From positions 31,119,246 to 31,183,245 of the forward strand of contig NC_077241.1 of assembly GCF_947179165.1 (NCBI RefSeq): 64,000 nt of DNA, written 5' to 3'. This DNA is from Solanum dulcamara (Eukaryota; Streptophyta; Magnoliopsida; Solanales; Solanaceae). Positions 21,576 through 33,952 of the stretch are shown here, piece after piece. The translations under genes were made by a program, and so were the position numbers. Numbering within the stretch: the first letter of the stretch is position 1; each line of letters opens with the position of its first letter. Below the pieces are notes generated by a model, which worked only from the letters and a program-made list of their open reading frames with translations, ran no database searches and was not told the origin of the DNA.

Positions 21576-23604
21576 TGTCACGACCCAACCTAGGGCCTAG
21601 TCGTAACTTGATGATTGAAACCACGAACGGGATCTAACCAATCCTCTTGTATATATCATAAGCATACACAAGGTAAAATAAAAGCAAAAACATCATAGTC
21701 AAACTATGAATAAAAATTTAAGAATGTCACATGACAATATAGACTCGAAACATTTCTCCAACTAGATGCCTCTACTCATGAACATGGGAAGGGGATAAGA
21801 CATATCCCTAGCTCACCCTCAATATAAAACATAATAAAAGTCTTTGAAACAATAACCAATCGTTGACTAGTCCCCGATAGATGAGGACTCACCATAAACA
21901 CCACCGATAGGAAGGCTTAGCTAGCCACGTAGAGGAATATGATCTTCAACCTCAACCCCTACATTATGAGATAATATAGGCAAAAAGTATGCATTAGTAC
22001 GTTGGAATGTACTAAGTATGTAGGCAATACAATGCATAGAAAACCATGTTTGTACAAATAACCATTTTAAATAACATGGTAGGAGAAGTAGTAAAAATCA
22101 TAAGTAGTCTTTAAGAAGGATCAATTCATAATAAACCATAAGAGTATCATATAAAGTAAAAGATAGGATTAGTCATTTAAAACATAAAAAGTACCATACA
22201 TATGTGGGATAGGAACCATAACCAACAATAAGGCCATGCGAGCTATAACATGGAATTCCAATGTTGCCCCTACATTGGAGGAAAGGGTAATCTACTTGCC
22301 AATGTAGACTCTACCCTACTAGGCGGGTCATGTATATGCTATATGTGGATCCACTAGCTAGCCCAAAAAGGCAATCCTACGGTGGTACGTAGTTATAAGA
22401 CAAGAGACTTTATATAAGGAACCTTTATTTTGAGCCCCCACCTCAGATCCACATTCGGTGCTAAGTCAAATCCCACGGAATACATACTTAACATAGAAAT
22501 CATAATTTCATATATCATAGTCATTATCATAGGTTTGAAATCATAGAGTAACTCATTTTCATAACATGGGTGCAATGCGGGTATTGTCCTTCCACATTAC
22601 AAATCATACATACATAAACATATCATAATTCAAATACAATAACAACAACCCAGTGAAATCCCACAATGTGATTGAAAATTGATTTGAAAATTCATGACCA
22701 TAGATTGTACTTGGAATTTGGGTAAGATATGAATGCATGATCAATTGATTTGAAAATCATGAAATTGACTTGAAAACATGCATGATCATAAAATTTATAT
22801 CCACCCATACATAATTCATATAGATAATATTCTTTGGAAGTATAGTTCAAAATACTCATAATTTACATCATGAACCCTAGAGATCAAAATAGGAGAATTC
22901 ATGGAAAAACTCTTCAATTCAATGCAATAATCATCAATTTATATCAAAATAGACTCATGATCATATTTTATATTATAATTCATGTAATAGAAATAGAGAT
23001 CATAAAACCCATAAAATACCATACTTTAATCTGATAGAAAACTTGAGAAATTGATTGGGCTTCATGGATGAACGAATCCATGAATCAATTTCCACATACC
23101 TTAAGTGAGAACAACAATTAATTTGAAAGCACTTGAGAGTTTTGATGGAGAGCTTGAGTGAATTTACTTGAAGTCTTCAATGGAGTCTTTAAGAGTCTTT
23201 TGTAGAGAGAAAAATATTTGAGTAGGTGAATTGTAGAAGAATGAATAAAATTAGGGGTTTAGGTTAATTTATAGAGTTGAATTAGGTCCTAAAAACGTCT
23301 AGGTTCATTAGCTAATAATTTGGAAAAAGTCTAAAATGCCCTTACTAACTCGGCCAGAAAATCCTTGCTAGGTCCATGATGTGGACTTGTCGTGGACCTT
23401 TCTATTTTGTGAAGTTTCTTAAAAAATCTATCTTTTGATCTACGGGTCCTAAAAATTCACTGAAACTATTTTCTTGTAGGTTTTGACCCCCTGATCGATA
23501 TTCCAAACTCAGATTTTCCAAAAAATTAAGGATAATGCATTACATGAGCGACCTAATCCCAAGGCATTTTAAGGTACTTGTGAGCATTTTTGAGGGATGT
23601 TACA
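21576..23604 (-). mobile_element. solo LTR of family II (minus)
   Basis: Starts tgtcacgacccaaccta and ends ttgagggatgttaca, complete TG...CA termini, 2.03 kb. Flanks are atata and gtata, a 5-bp target duplication with one transition. There is no PBS or coding sequence at either end. The split family-II copy (9696/20661/35939) is its inverted relative. ORFs inside are short and accidental. Confidence 0.75.
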
Positions 23605-26272
23605 GTATAGAAACTATAGTGATAGAAGAACAACATAGATAGGCCCAAAACCTATGTGCAGGACTTAGCCGTTAAGGCCACACTTGATAAGAGACAAGAC
23701 AAAACAAAGCTTTATACATTAGTCTACCAAGACTTTATAAGATAGACAACCTTAGTTTAAGTCAGGATAGGGCCCCACCTTACCCTTAACTACTATACAG
23801 TATCAAAAGAGATGCTAAATATTCGGTAAAGCCCTGAAACAACTTAGAGCTCACTAATAGCAGTTGAGTGTCCTGTGCTCCTACTAGGGAGGTCTACTAG
23901 CTAGAGTATCTGTGCCTGTAGCATGAAATGCAGTGTCCCCCATTAGGGACGTCAGTATAAAGGAATGCACTGAATATGTAAGGCAGTAGCGTATGTAAAA
24001 CAAGAACTGAAATAAATCAAGTACCAATACCTCAATGTATAAATCAGAATAAAAGACCACTTTTGTTTACTCTTGTGGGATCATGTACATCATATTCTTT
24101 TCTTTACTTTTCTGTGCTTTATAATCTTTGTAAGGCATATGATACAAATGACCAACTGATCAGTGGTAAAAGAGGATGACCCATGCTAGGTATTTAGAAC
24201 CCTAGGATGCGGTCCTCATAAATATATAATTAGGATCAGCCTATAATAGGCTTTCACACAAAGGTTTCCACCCTTATTCACAAATTGGGATCGACCCATG
24301 CTAGGCTTTCGCCCCTGGGCTACCACTATAGTTATAGATTGCTCCACCTTGTTCTTTAATCTTTAAATTGTTATTTTGGTGGTCATGATAATTTTTAAGC
24401 TTGGAACTATGGATTAATAGTATAAGACATGAGAATAATTACTTAAGATAGTATAATGACATAAGCAACAAATGTAACATCCATGTAATAACTTAGGAGT
24501 TTAAATGACACAATTGGCTCTACGAAGCTTGCTGTTGAAAGTACAATTTTCATACTAGTGCTTGGAGGAGTAAAACTGTAGATCTAATAGTAGCACATAT
24601 CGAGGTACTTTGATACACAAGAAATGGGGAAAAATATCATTAGTTACGTTAGAGATTGTATGCTGCCACTATGTATCTTTTACTTGGAAGAGCACTTAGG
24701 AAGCTCACTTGTTGGTAGTGACACAAGTATTAGATTTCATGCCAAAGAGTATGGAATCATAGACTTACATACCTTGTTGTACCACTCGAATGGTTTAACT
24801 AATTAACCTCCTTCCTTTTAGATTATTAATCTATAATGAAATAAGTAATAAAACCAGTATTAGAGGGTAATCAACATATTTACGCTACTTGATCTCAGTA
24901 AACCTGTAAGCAGGCAGTAAACCCATACTTTATAAACCAAAGGTATTCTTTCCACTCTTTCTACTCTAATTATGTCTATATATTAGAAAACCTTCTTATA
25001 AAGAGCCACAAAACACCTTGGACTTCATAACACGTACAAAATATTATAACAAAGTTTGGCGGGCAGCAAGCTCATGCAATACTTGATTAAGTGGTATATC
25101 TCCATACTCTACGTTTTGTCTATTAAGAAGTCCTCATAACTTCTCCACATCTCCAGTTATACACCCCTATTATAATATACTTAAAATTTTAGCTAAACAT
25201 AATAATGTGGAAAAAGAAATATGAAATCATGGCATTCAATCACTGTCCAATGAGTTCCAATTAACATTACATTTAAAATAATCCAATGAACTCACAATTG
25301 AAGTTAAAGAGGACTCCTCTCCATGGCTGTCCCAACATTCAAAAACACAACATCCTCCCCAAGATTACACTATGTAAAAGGAACAATCCCAAGTTAAATA
25401 ACATATACCAAATGTCCTAATTAATTCAAGTACAAGAGAGGAAGAAAATTGCAGTAGCTTACCTTACTTGACGGAGATTTTTATTCTCTTGTTTATACCC
25501 TCTAAGTGCTTGAAATCTACTTCAATATTATCGTACAAATAGGGATATTTAAGAACCCTAATATATTTTATGACTATAATAAGACGCTAAGAGAATGCAA
25601 TAGAGAACCCTAGAGAATCAGATTATTTTCCAAGTTAAAAATAGGTGAAGTGAGCTGATCTCAATCCCTTTTAAAGAAACCTTCTTTGGCCGACCTTGAC
25701 ACTCATTTTGGGCTATAATTTATCAAGTAAGTGATACACCTACTTGGACTTTTTACTTGGGCCATTGTGGACTTATGTTTATTGGGCCTTGGCTGGGTAT
25801 TTTCCCTTTATGTTTCAATTCAACTTGGGCCATAATTAATGCAAGTAGGTGTAGTGTATTTGGTCTAATAATCTATCCAAAAGTATTTTATTAGGTGATG
25901 CACCTACTTGGTCCATAGGATGGTCAATAAGTCTAAGTAGGTGATGTACCTACTTGTCACCTACTAGATTAGTTAAGTCAAGAAAACAACTCACTTATTT
26001 TATTCTATTTCTAAATCTTAATCTCTTTTTCTTTAATTAACACTTTACTTTAACGTTTAAACCCAAATACCACTTTACTACCTCAAGTTTAAATTCTTCC
26101 GTCGAGGTTAACTTAGAGTATATATGCTGAAATGTTCAAGGCGTTACAACACCTTCCAATCTATTTTAAGCAAACACTACTCATATAAGGAACATGGTTC
26201 CTCACCAACAGATAAGGCTATAACAAGTGTCATGTGAATGTAACTAGACTATGGAGAATACGGGGTGTTACA
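23605..26272 (-). repeat. family-III 3' LTR of F, main piece
   Basis: Ends ggggtgttaca beside the purine tract (tcctcccctttttagg on the plus strand). Bases 24285-26272 are repeated almost unchanged at 33953-35938, including gatcgacccatg, cacttgttggtagtgacaca and the palindromic CACCTACTT sites. A 60-codon plus ORF at 24624-24806 is part of this repeat and has no coding signature. Confidence 0.75.
25724..25956. promoter_or_regulatory. cluster of AAGTAGGTG...CACCTACTT inverted repeats
   Basis: Near-perfect inverted repeats with a 3-nt spacer (AAGTAGGTG-atg-CACCTACTT type) lie at about 25724-25747, 25891-25911 and 25934-25956. They recur in the second family-III LTR (about 35385-35620) and in two family-I LTRs (37210-37231; 57430-57475). 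They could be binding sites for a dimeric factor or RNA hairpins. Confidence 0.45.
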
Positions 26273-26394
26273 TCCTCCCCTTTTTAGGAACATTCCTCCT
26301 CGAATGTTAGCATAGTTATCCAGCCCCAACTAAGTTCAAGCCTAAGTTAAATCCTATTATTAATCACATAATTTAAATAAACTTATACTTACTC

Positions 26395-27102
26395 GTCAAT
26401 GCATCAACTCCTCTCTTTGACCTTCTTCTTCAGATTGAAATAAATGAGGATACTTCAACTTCATTACTTCTTCTAATTCCCATGTAATCTCTTCTACTTG
26501 TTGGTTTCTCTATAGTACTTTTATTGATACTACTTCTTTATTTCATAACTTCCTAACTTGTCTATATAGAATAACAATGGGTACTTCTTCATAAGTGAGA
26601 TTTCCTGTAACTTGTACATCATCTGTAGGAGTAATATGAGATGAGTAACCTATGAACTTTCAAAGCATTGAGACGTGAAACATCATATGTACTATGGAAA
26701 GCTCTTATGGTAGCTCTAATTCATATACAACTTGGACAACTCTTCGAGTAATTTTATATGGTCCTATGTAGCATGGAATCAACTTTCCCTCTTTACCAAA
26801 GCTCATCACCTCTTTTATTCCTCTTTTATTGGAGACACCTTTAAGAACACCTAATCTACTATAGAAAACTCTAGTCCTCTCCTTCTAACATCCGTATATG
26901 ATTTATATCTACTTTGATCTGTTTCTAGCCATTGTTGTATCTCTTTATCTTTTTCCATAGCTTGATGAAAAGATCTAGCCCAATAAGGTAGTTTCACCCA
27001 CTTCAAATCATCCGATTGCTGATCTACACTTTCTTCCATATAAATCTTCATAAGGTGCCATTTTGATACTTGAATGGTAGTTATTGTTGTAAGAAAACTC
27101 AA
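26395..27102 (-). pseudogene. element F integrase C-terminus and chromodomain
   Basis: Minus strand at 26395-26620: VTGNLTYEEVPIVILYRQVR, KL-stop-NKEVVSIKVL-stop, RNQQVEEITWELEEVMKLKY, then PHLF. This is the Tekay-type chromodomain tail with two stops. At 26851-27102 the frame reads WARSFHQAMEKDKEIQQWLE and DQSRYKSYTDVRRRGLEFSI, the link between integrase core and C-terminal domain. Sequence between them is decayed. Confidence 0.78.
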
Positions 27103-27760
27103 TCAGAGGAAAATAATCACTGCATCTACCTTTAAAGTATGATATACAAGCTCTCAGCATATCCTCAAGTATTTGGATTGTATGTTCTGCCTGACTATCT
27201 ATTTGAGGGTGAAAGGCTGTACTTAAATTCACTTGTGTTCCCAAACTCTTTTGAAATGATTTCCAAAATTTTGTGGTGAATTGAGCTACCCTATAAGATA
27301 TAATAGAGATTGGAATACCATGTAACTTCACTATCTATTTAATATATAACCTTGCATACTCTTCAACTATATAAATAGTCTTAACCGGCAAGAAGTGCAC
27401 TGATTTGGTGAGTCTATCAATAATAACCCATATGGAATCAAACTTTCAAAATGAGCGAGGTAAAATAGTGACAAAGTCCATGTTGATGATGTCCCACTTC
27501 CAAATTGGAAGTTTTATATGGTGCATATAACCTCCAGGCTTTTGGTGCTCTATTTTAACTTGTTGACAATTTGGACATTGAGCCATAAATTTTGCAATGT
27601 TCGTCGTCATGTCTCCCCACTAATACAGTTATTTTAAGTTATGATACATTTTGGTTGATCCCGGATGGACAAAATATCTAGAATGATATACTTTTATCAT
27701 AATTCTCCTTCTTAGTCCATCTACATTAGGTACACACAATCTGTTTTGGCATCGAAGTAC
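27008..27760 (-). pseudogene. element F integrase core
   Basis: 27008-27331 is open: MKLHGIPISIISYRVAQFTT, then KFWKSFQKSLGTQVNLSTAF, HPQIDSQAEHTIQILEDMLR, then APYEDLYGRKCRS. The second catalytic Asp (usually ISDRGAQF) is Tyr in ISYRVAQF; the Glu position (QAEHTI) is kept. Further 5' the frame is broken. Remnants of the MDF...GLPRS region are seen at about 27440-27500 and of the zinc-binding region at about 27560-27660. Confidence 0.8.
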
Positions 27761-27817
27761 TCCTTCTTTCATAAGCTCAAATACCTTTGTCATACCTTAT
27801 TGTACATTCTCCTTAAG

Positions 27818-28322
27818 CTATACTAGGATAGGATCTGTGTACTCCTCTTTTACCTCTGCTATAAATGAGGATTCTGCCGTATTTTGCACAATAACTCCTT
27901 CGTTTGGAGATTCAAGAAGGCAAACCAACAAGCTAACTAATTGGTTTAGATATTTAGTTATCTGTTGTCTTCCTATGGACTGGTCATAAGTGCTTGTCAT
28001 CATCTTACGACTTAAATCATCAACTACAATATTGCCTTCCCAAGATAATACAAAATATCAACGTCATAATCTTTTATAGGCTCAAGCTATCTTTGCTGCC
28101 TTAGATTCAGGCCCTTTTGTTTAAGATATAGTGAAAACTCTTGTGATCAGTATAGATGTTGACATGAACTCCATATAAGTAGTGGCACCATATTTTCAAA
28201 GAAAATACAACTGCTGCAAGCTCTAAATTATGGGTGGGATAATGTTTCTCATGTGGCCATAATAGTCTTGAGGCATCAACTATTACTTTACTATACTGCA
28301 TCAATACACATCCTAAGCCCAC
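27818..28322 (-). pseudogene. element F RNase H and linker
   Basis: 28107-28322 reads [20 protein letters not shown], then [40 protein letters not shown], the gypsy RNase H with Glu (LELAAV) and Asp (TDHKS) positions. Upstream 27818-28003 is a charged linker frame (SLLVCLLESPNEGVIVQ...) before the integrase. The RWLELxKDYD/ADALSRK block is broken at 28010-28090. Confidence 0.75.
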
Positions 28323-28407
28323 TACGAAAGCATCACAACACTTTATACCTTTCCGTGCCTTCTGGAAGTACCAATGCAGGTGTATAAGTCAATTTATCCT
28401 TCAACTC

Positions 28408-29200
28408 TTAGAAGCTTCTTTCACATGTATTTCTCCATTGGAACTTAGCTTCCTTGTGTGTTAGCTTTGTTAAGGGTGCAGAAATAGAGGAAAATCCTTC
28501 AACAAACCTTCTATAATAACCTGCCAATCCAAGGAACCTACGAAACTCCTTAGGTGTTGTAGGTCTTGGCCAATTCTTCACAACTTTTATCTTTTGGATA
28601 TCAACCCTTATTCCTTCATCAGATATAATATGACCCAAGATTGCCACATATTTTAACCAAAACTCATATTTAGAGAACTATGCATACAACTTACGATCCC
28701 AAAGAATTTGTAACACCTACCGCAAGTGATTAACATGGTGCTCTTCCGATCTTGAATACACCAAAATATCATTTATGAATACTATCACGAACACATCTAA
28801 AAATGTCTTGAATATCTTATTTATCAAATCCATAAAAGCCGTTGGTGCATTTGTTAACCCAAAAGACATGACTAAAAAATCAAAATGACCATACCATGTT
28901 TGGAAAGATGTCTTGGTTATATCTTTGTCTTTGAGCCTTACTTATTGACAACCCAACCTTAAGTCTATCTTTGAAAACACTTAGCAACTTGTAATTGATC
29001 AAACAAATTATTATTTCTAGGGAAGGGATATTTGTTCTTAATGGTTACCTTATTTAAATGTCGGTAGTCAATGCACATTCTCAGTGAGCCATCTTTCTTG
29101 CATACAAATAAAACTGGTACTCCACAAGGAGACATCCTAGGCCTTATGAATCCCTTTTCTAGTAAGTCTTATAATTTCTCCTTCAACTCCTATAATTCTA
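28408..29200 (-). pseudogene. element F reverse transcriptase
   Basis: 28408-28647 reads [59 protein letters not shown], the RT connection. Near 28770-28795 the minus strand gives [12 protein letters not shown]: motif C is FIND instead of FIDD, so the first catalytic Asp is Asn. Near 29040-29130 it gives [20 protein letters not shown]. Stops and indels lie between blocks. Element A shows the same FIND variant. Confidence 0.78.
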
Positions 29201-29449
29201 CCGAGGCCATTCTACATGGAGAGATGGATATAGGTTGAATATCTAAAATCACATCAATACCAAACTCTACTTCTCATTCAAGAGGCAAACCCGGAAGATC
29301 TTTCAGAAATTCATTTACCATTAGAATAGATTGAAGAGTTGGTGGCTCCATATCTATATTTTTTACTCTCACTAAATGACATATTTATCCTTTGGACATC
29401 ATCTTCTATGCCTTAAGATAAGAAATAAACTTACCTCTTGGTACTCTAA
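29201..29449 (-). pseudogene. element F protease-RT linker, cut by element G
   Basis: Minus-strand remnants of the linker before RT are visible (FGIDVILDIQPISISPCRMA type, at 29225-29270). It also keeps LPGLPLE-like sequence at about 29275-29300. Toward 29449 the reading is lost and the LTR of element G begins. Protease, gag and PBS of F are not present in the window. Confidence 0.55.
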
Positions 29450-32129
29450 TGTTATTATGCCCCAAAACTGGGGGAGGGAGAAATTAGCCTCAATATTGAC
29501 TAAATCAAGAAGCCGGCTATATAACATCTGAAACTGCAACAATCAATCCACCTATCATAACAACCTGGACTGACAAGGTCACAAATAAATAAAATCTTAA
29601 AAAACTACATAAGATTAGCTTGGCCATAGTACAACTAAACTGAGCAACGAAAGCTGACAAGACCATAAAACCAAATTGAACTAAACTCCTCATACAGATC
29701 CACAAAAGCCTCGAAAGAGTAACTAACATAGTGCACAGGACAGGACCTTGGCCTACCCCTACGAAATATCAAACCATAATACTGTCAAACTAGAACCTAG
29801 CTCTTGAATGAAAAGAGCATACAACCTCTCAACTGAAATTAGACTCCTACTGCACTTGACGACTAGGGGCTCTACCTGTAACTACCATACAAATGTAGTG
29901 TCCCCTGACAAAAGGATGTTAGTACGAATAATATGTACTAATATGTAAGGCTGAAAGCTGTAAACATAAATATATCAAAAATATTGAGAGTTAGGGATAG
30001 AAAAACTTATGTCCCCGGGAGTTGAAATAAGATAATAACATAACCTTTCTAGAGGGATACAAGTAAGTAAGCACATATATAAATCATACTTCCCTACTGG
30101 TGCCATATATGTTAGTCCCATCATAAAGGTGACCCTGCCCAGCCGAGTAGATATCTCGGTGGTGTAGTAACTTAATAAACATCTACCCACCAAACATGCT
30201 CGCCATGGTGGTGTAGTGAACTATAGCAGTAGCTGTTATTGTATCTTCCTACTGACATTACCCTATCGATAGTGTAACATAAATTCATAACTATTGTCAC
30301 CTACTAAGTCAACCGTGCTCAAATCAAGTATATCTAATAAGCATAGTATGCATGCAATCTAATTGTACGATTGTAACCTTAATAGAAATCTGTACGACTC
30401 GTGAACTAAAACTATGTAAATATAACGTATAAAGCATTAAAATAGCATATAAGCATGCCTACTCAATAATTAAAACAACCTTAATAAGGTTTAGATTGAA
30501 CAAGGAGTCTAGTAGGATTATGAATGATGTATTAAAGCTATTTCTACCGCCTTAGCATATATCTTGAATAAGAGCATGTGTACTTCTACTTCTATATAAC
30601 TCCCTATAAGTGAGTTATATATATATTCTGCCTATAAGTGATTCTTTTACACGGCCGACAATTATATAATTGGACTTCCGTTATTAACTTATTGTGTCGA
30701 TAATCATAAATAATTCTTATTTATTTAGCCTTAGTCATATGGAAACACGTAACTCATTAACATGACTATTTCGTAATGAACGTATGTATAAGAAAAACTC
30801 ACAGTGCCCACTATAAGGGGTCTCCAAACTTAATTTTCAACTACAATAATAATTGTATATGTATATAGTCCTTTACGTCACATTCATATATCATAAACAC
30901 TTAACCAACTATAGACCATAACCATGTCTTTCCTACTTTTTAACAGTACCATACCATACCTTGGTATGAGTTTTAAACATAGGAGTAGTTGTCCTATCAA
31001 TGGCATAGATTTGTGCTTGAAAATAAAGGAAAGGGGGTGCCGTTACATACCTTGATTTGAGTCCTCTAATGTACTACACCGGCTGAATTCAACTTTAAAA
31101 AATTACACAATACATTCGAGTCGTGTTGTCAATTCAACAAACACTTGGTGGGCGTAAACTCAAGAGATGTTCAAATCTATCGGTATTCATAATGTTCAAT
31201 CTTCCACATCACTAACATCAACACCCTACATTTAAATGAATCTAATACAATAATCAACAGATGCTAGACCACTCCACATACTCCGCCTTACCAAAACATT
31301 AATTAAAATGGGCAAAAGTTAGACTCACGGCTTCCTATCACCATCTCGTGAGTCCTACCAGTAAAATATAGCTATAACATCAAGAATATCACATAATTGA
31401 GAGTAGGAAACATGTTCATACCTTAATTGAAGAAAATACTGTTCCTTAAACTTATTTTAACTAAGAGGAAAGGTTGTTTCTTCAATCGTAAGAGCGACTT
31501 GAGTGAACTCTTGGCATGGTTGAAAAACACACTTAGTTCTTGGTTGATTTCTCAACTAGGGATTTAGGAGAGGAGAAAGTGGAACCATCAAGGAACAACT
31601 TATAAAATGATTTAGGATTATTTTATAATGAAACCAATATGTACATAATAGTTTTAAAAGCTTTAGACTGACTTAACATGTGCTGATAATGTATCCAGCG
31701 TGGGTAATTTAGGCCTCTACGTAGTCCGTAGTAAAACACTCATATCTTCTTCCTCCGAATTCATATTGATGAGTGGTTTTTAAGTTACAAATGAGACTCA
31801 ATTATCTTTAATTTTAGTAGGTCTTTTAACTCCTTATAGACAGGGAGATATGCCTTTCCCAAGTTAGACCATATATAAGATCATATGAAATAATCCGTCG
31901 TGACTTGACCTTCAACTTGTACTATTGTTCAAACATTTCATTGTGCCTCTTAATTTGGTATAACACTTATTATGAAATACTATATATAATACTCAATATG
32001 ATCACTCATTTAAAAATCTTATTCTCCCGACAACTCGCAAAGCAACTACATAAGGGAAAAAATACAATTTTTAGCGCGTACTTCTTTAGCTTAATGAGTT
32101 AGTTACCATATAATATATAGGGTATTACA
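29450..32129 (-). repeat. family-IV LTR (3' LTR of element G)
   Basis: The right end is ggtattaca|tccttctctta: TGTAATACC start on the minus strand next to a purine tract. The left end is placed at tgttattatgccccaaaact, an LTR-like terminus; ±20 bp. Length is about 2.68 kb, like the other long LTRs here. There is no second copy in the window. Frames at 29517-29729, 29975-30193 and 31905-32102 have no similarity I recognise and are probably accidental. Confidence 0.65.
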
Positions 32130-32239
32130 TCCTTCTCTTAGAAACATTCGTCCTCGAATGCGAGTTAACGTTTCTTTAATACATTTCCGAAATTCATAAC
32201 ATTAACTTAAGATAATGATTAGTAAAGTACATACCTCAA

Positions 32240-32990
32240 TATCGTATTGGTGTTGGAAATATATGAGGATACTTCTGTCTCATTTCTTCCTCTACTTCCC
32301 AAGTCATCTCCTCAATATTATTACTCAGCCATAATACTTGATGCTACTTCTTTAGTTCTAAGCTTTCTGACCCGACGATCAAGAATAGTAACTGGGACTT
32401 CTTTATAGGTCATTTCCTCTGAAATTTGAACCTCATAAAATGGCAAATTATGTGTTGGATCTCCTATTCCCTTACGTAACATCGATATATGAAATATAGG
32501 ATAAATTGCTACTAAATCTGTGTGTAACTCCAACTCATAGGTTACCTTGCTTATCTTGTGAATAACTCTATAGGGTCCAACATATCTAGGACTTAACTTG
32601 CATTTACTGCCAAAACACATAATGGCTTTCATAGGGGATACTTTTAGAAAGACCCAATCATCAACTGCAAACTCTAGCACTCGACGGCGCACATCAACAT
32701 AAAATTTTTGTCGACTTTGTGCTGTATGAAGCCTATCTCTAATAAGCTTTACTTTATCAATAGCTTGCTGCACCAAATCTGGCTCCAATAACTTTGCCTC
32801 ATTGAGTTCAAACCAACCTACTAGTGATCTACACTTCTACCCATATAAAGCTTTATAAGGAGCCATTTTAATACTTATGTGGTAGCTATTATTATATGTA
32901 AACTCAATCAATGGTATATGATCATCCCAACTTCCCTTGAAGTCTAGTACATAGGCACATAAAATATCTTCAAGTGTCTGAATAGTGCAT
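32240..32990 (-). pseudogene. element G integrase C-terminus and chromodomain
   Basis: 32321-32788 is a 155-codon open frame: LVQQAIDKVKLIRDRLHTAQ, then DWVFLKVSPMKAIMCFGSKC, KLSPRYVGPYRVIHKISKVT, YPIFHISMLRKGIGDPTHNL, then ILDRRVRKLRTKEVASSIMA. A frameshift precedes NIEEMTWEVEEEMRQKYPHI at 32240-32310, the end of the chromodomain. This is a nearly complete Tekay-type integrase tail. Confidence 0.85.
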
Positions 32991-32995
32991 TCAGC

Positions 32996-33628
32996 CTATC
33001 CATCAGTTTGAGGATGGAATGCAGTGCTTAGGGTCACTTGGGTACCTAGACCTTTCTGGAAGGATTTCCAAAAGTTTACTATAAATTGTGCACCTCTATC
33101 TAAAATAATGGACAATGGGATGCCATGGATGTGAACTATATCATATAAATAAAGTTTGGCATAATCTTCTGCAACATAAGTAGTCCTAAACGACAAAAAA
33201 TGAGCTGATTTTGTCAATCTGTCTACAATAACCCAGATAGAATCATACTTCCTGCTCGACCGAGGTAAACCTGTAATAAAATCCATATTAATTATATCCC
33301 ATTTCCATAATGGAATTTCTATATTTTGAGTTAAGCCTCCAGGCCTTTGGTGCTCGGCTTTCACTTGTTGACAATTAGGACATCGTGCTACAAAATTTAT
33401 AATATCTCTTTTCATGCCATTCCACCAGTATAACTGCCTCAGGTCACAATACATCTTTGTGGAACCTGGATTTACTGAATATTGGGAGTAATGAGCTTTA
33501 CTCATAATTTGATCCTGTAGCTTGCTCACATTAGGAACACATAGATTAGTATAATATCTGAGAACTGTATCGGGTCTATAATCAAATAACTTCTGCTTTT
33601 GCTGCATTATGTTGTCCCTTAGTAACAT
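32996..33628 (-). pseudogene. element G integrase core (210 aa open)
   Basis: The frame shows the H2C2 zinc-binding domain (HYSQYSVNPGSTKMYCDLRQ, then a CPNCQ pair). It then shows the catalytic core: WDIINMDFITGLPRSSRKYD (first Asp present), VIVDRLTKSAHFL, HIHGIPLSIILDRGAQFIVN (second Asp present), FWKSFQKGLGTQVTLSTAFH, PQTDG. It stops just before the expected QAERTI...Glu because of a stop at about 32996. This is the best-preserved integrase of the window. It would cut target DNA and join the element ends. Confidence 0.9.
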
Positions 33629-33726
33629 AAACTCTGCATCGTCATACTATTGCTTCTTAACTTCTTCTATCAAGGATGACTCTTTGTATTCTGAACAACT
33701 ACACCTCCATCTTCGGTATCAAGCAA

Positions 33727-33945
33727 TCAAATATGTAAATTGACCAATTGGTGTAAGGTTTTTACCATTTCAATTTTGTTAACCTCTATATAATGCAAAC
33801 TTCCTACAGACTTACGTCTTAAAGCATCTTCTATAACATTTTCTTTACCTGGATGGTGTAGAATGCTCACATCATAATCTTTTATCAATTCTAGCCACCT
33901 TTGTTGTTTTAAGTTCAACTCTTTCTGCAAAAATGAGTACTGTCT
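33727..33945 (-). pseudogene. element G RNase H end
   Basis: The minus strand reads FLQKELNLKQQRWLELIKDY, DVSILHHPGKENVIEDALRR, KSVGSLHYIEVNK: the C-terminal end of gypsy RNase H (ADALSRKS normally; here EDALRRKS). Beyond RQYSF at 33940 the sequence changes to family-III LTR, and the open frame that runs on to 34053 is a chimera. Confidence 0.8.
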
Positions 33946-33952
33946 ACAAAAT

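Larger units (their letters stand above)
29450..33945 (-). mobile_element. element G: 3' half of a gypsy chromovirus inserted in F
   Basis: A family-IV LTR (29450-32129) is followed by a purine-rich tract and a minus-strand pol from chromodomain to RNase H. It ends abruptly at about 33945, where family-III LTR sequence starts. RT, protease, gag, PBS and 5' LTR are missing. The left side is inserted in the protease/RT linker of F. The lost target duplication prevents confirmation. Confidence 0.72.

Noticed and set aside
25724..25956. CRISPR-like array from repeated CACCTACTT sites
   Set aside because: Spacing is irregular, sites are palindromic and scattered inside LTRs, and the DNA is plant nuclear.
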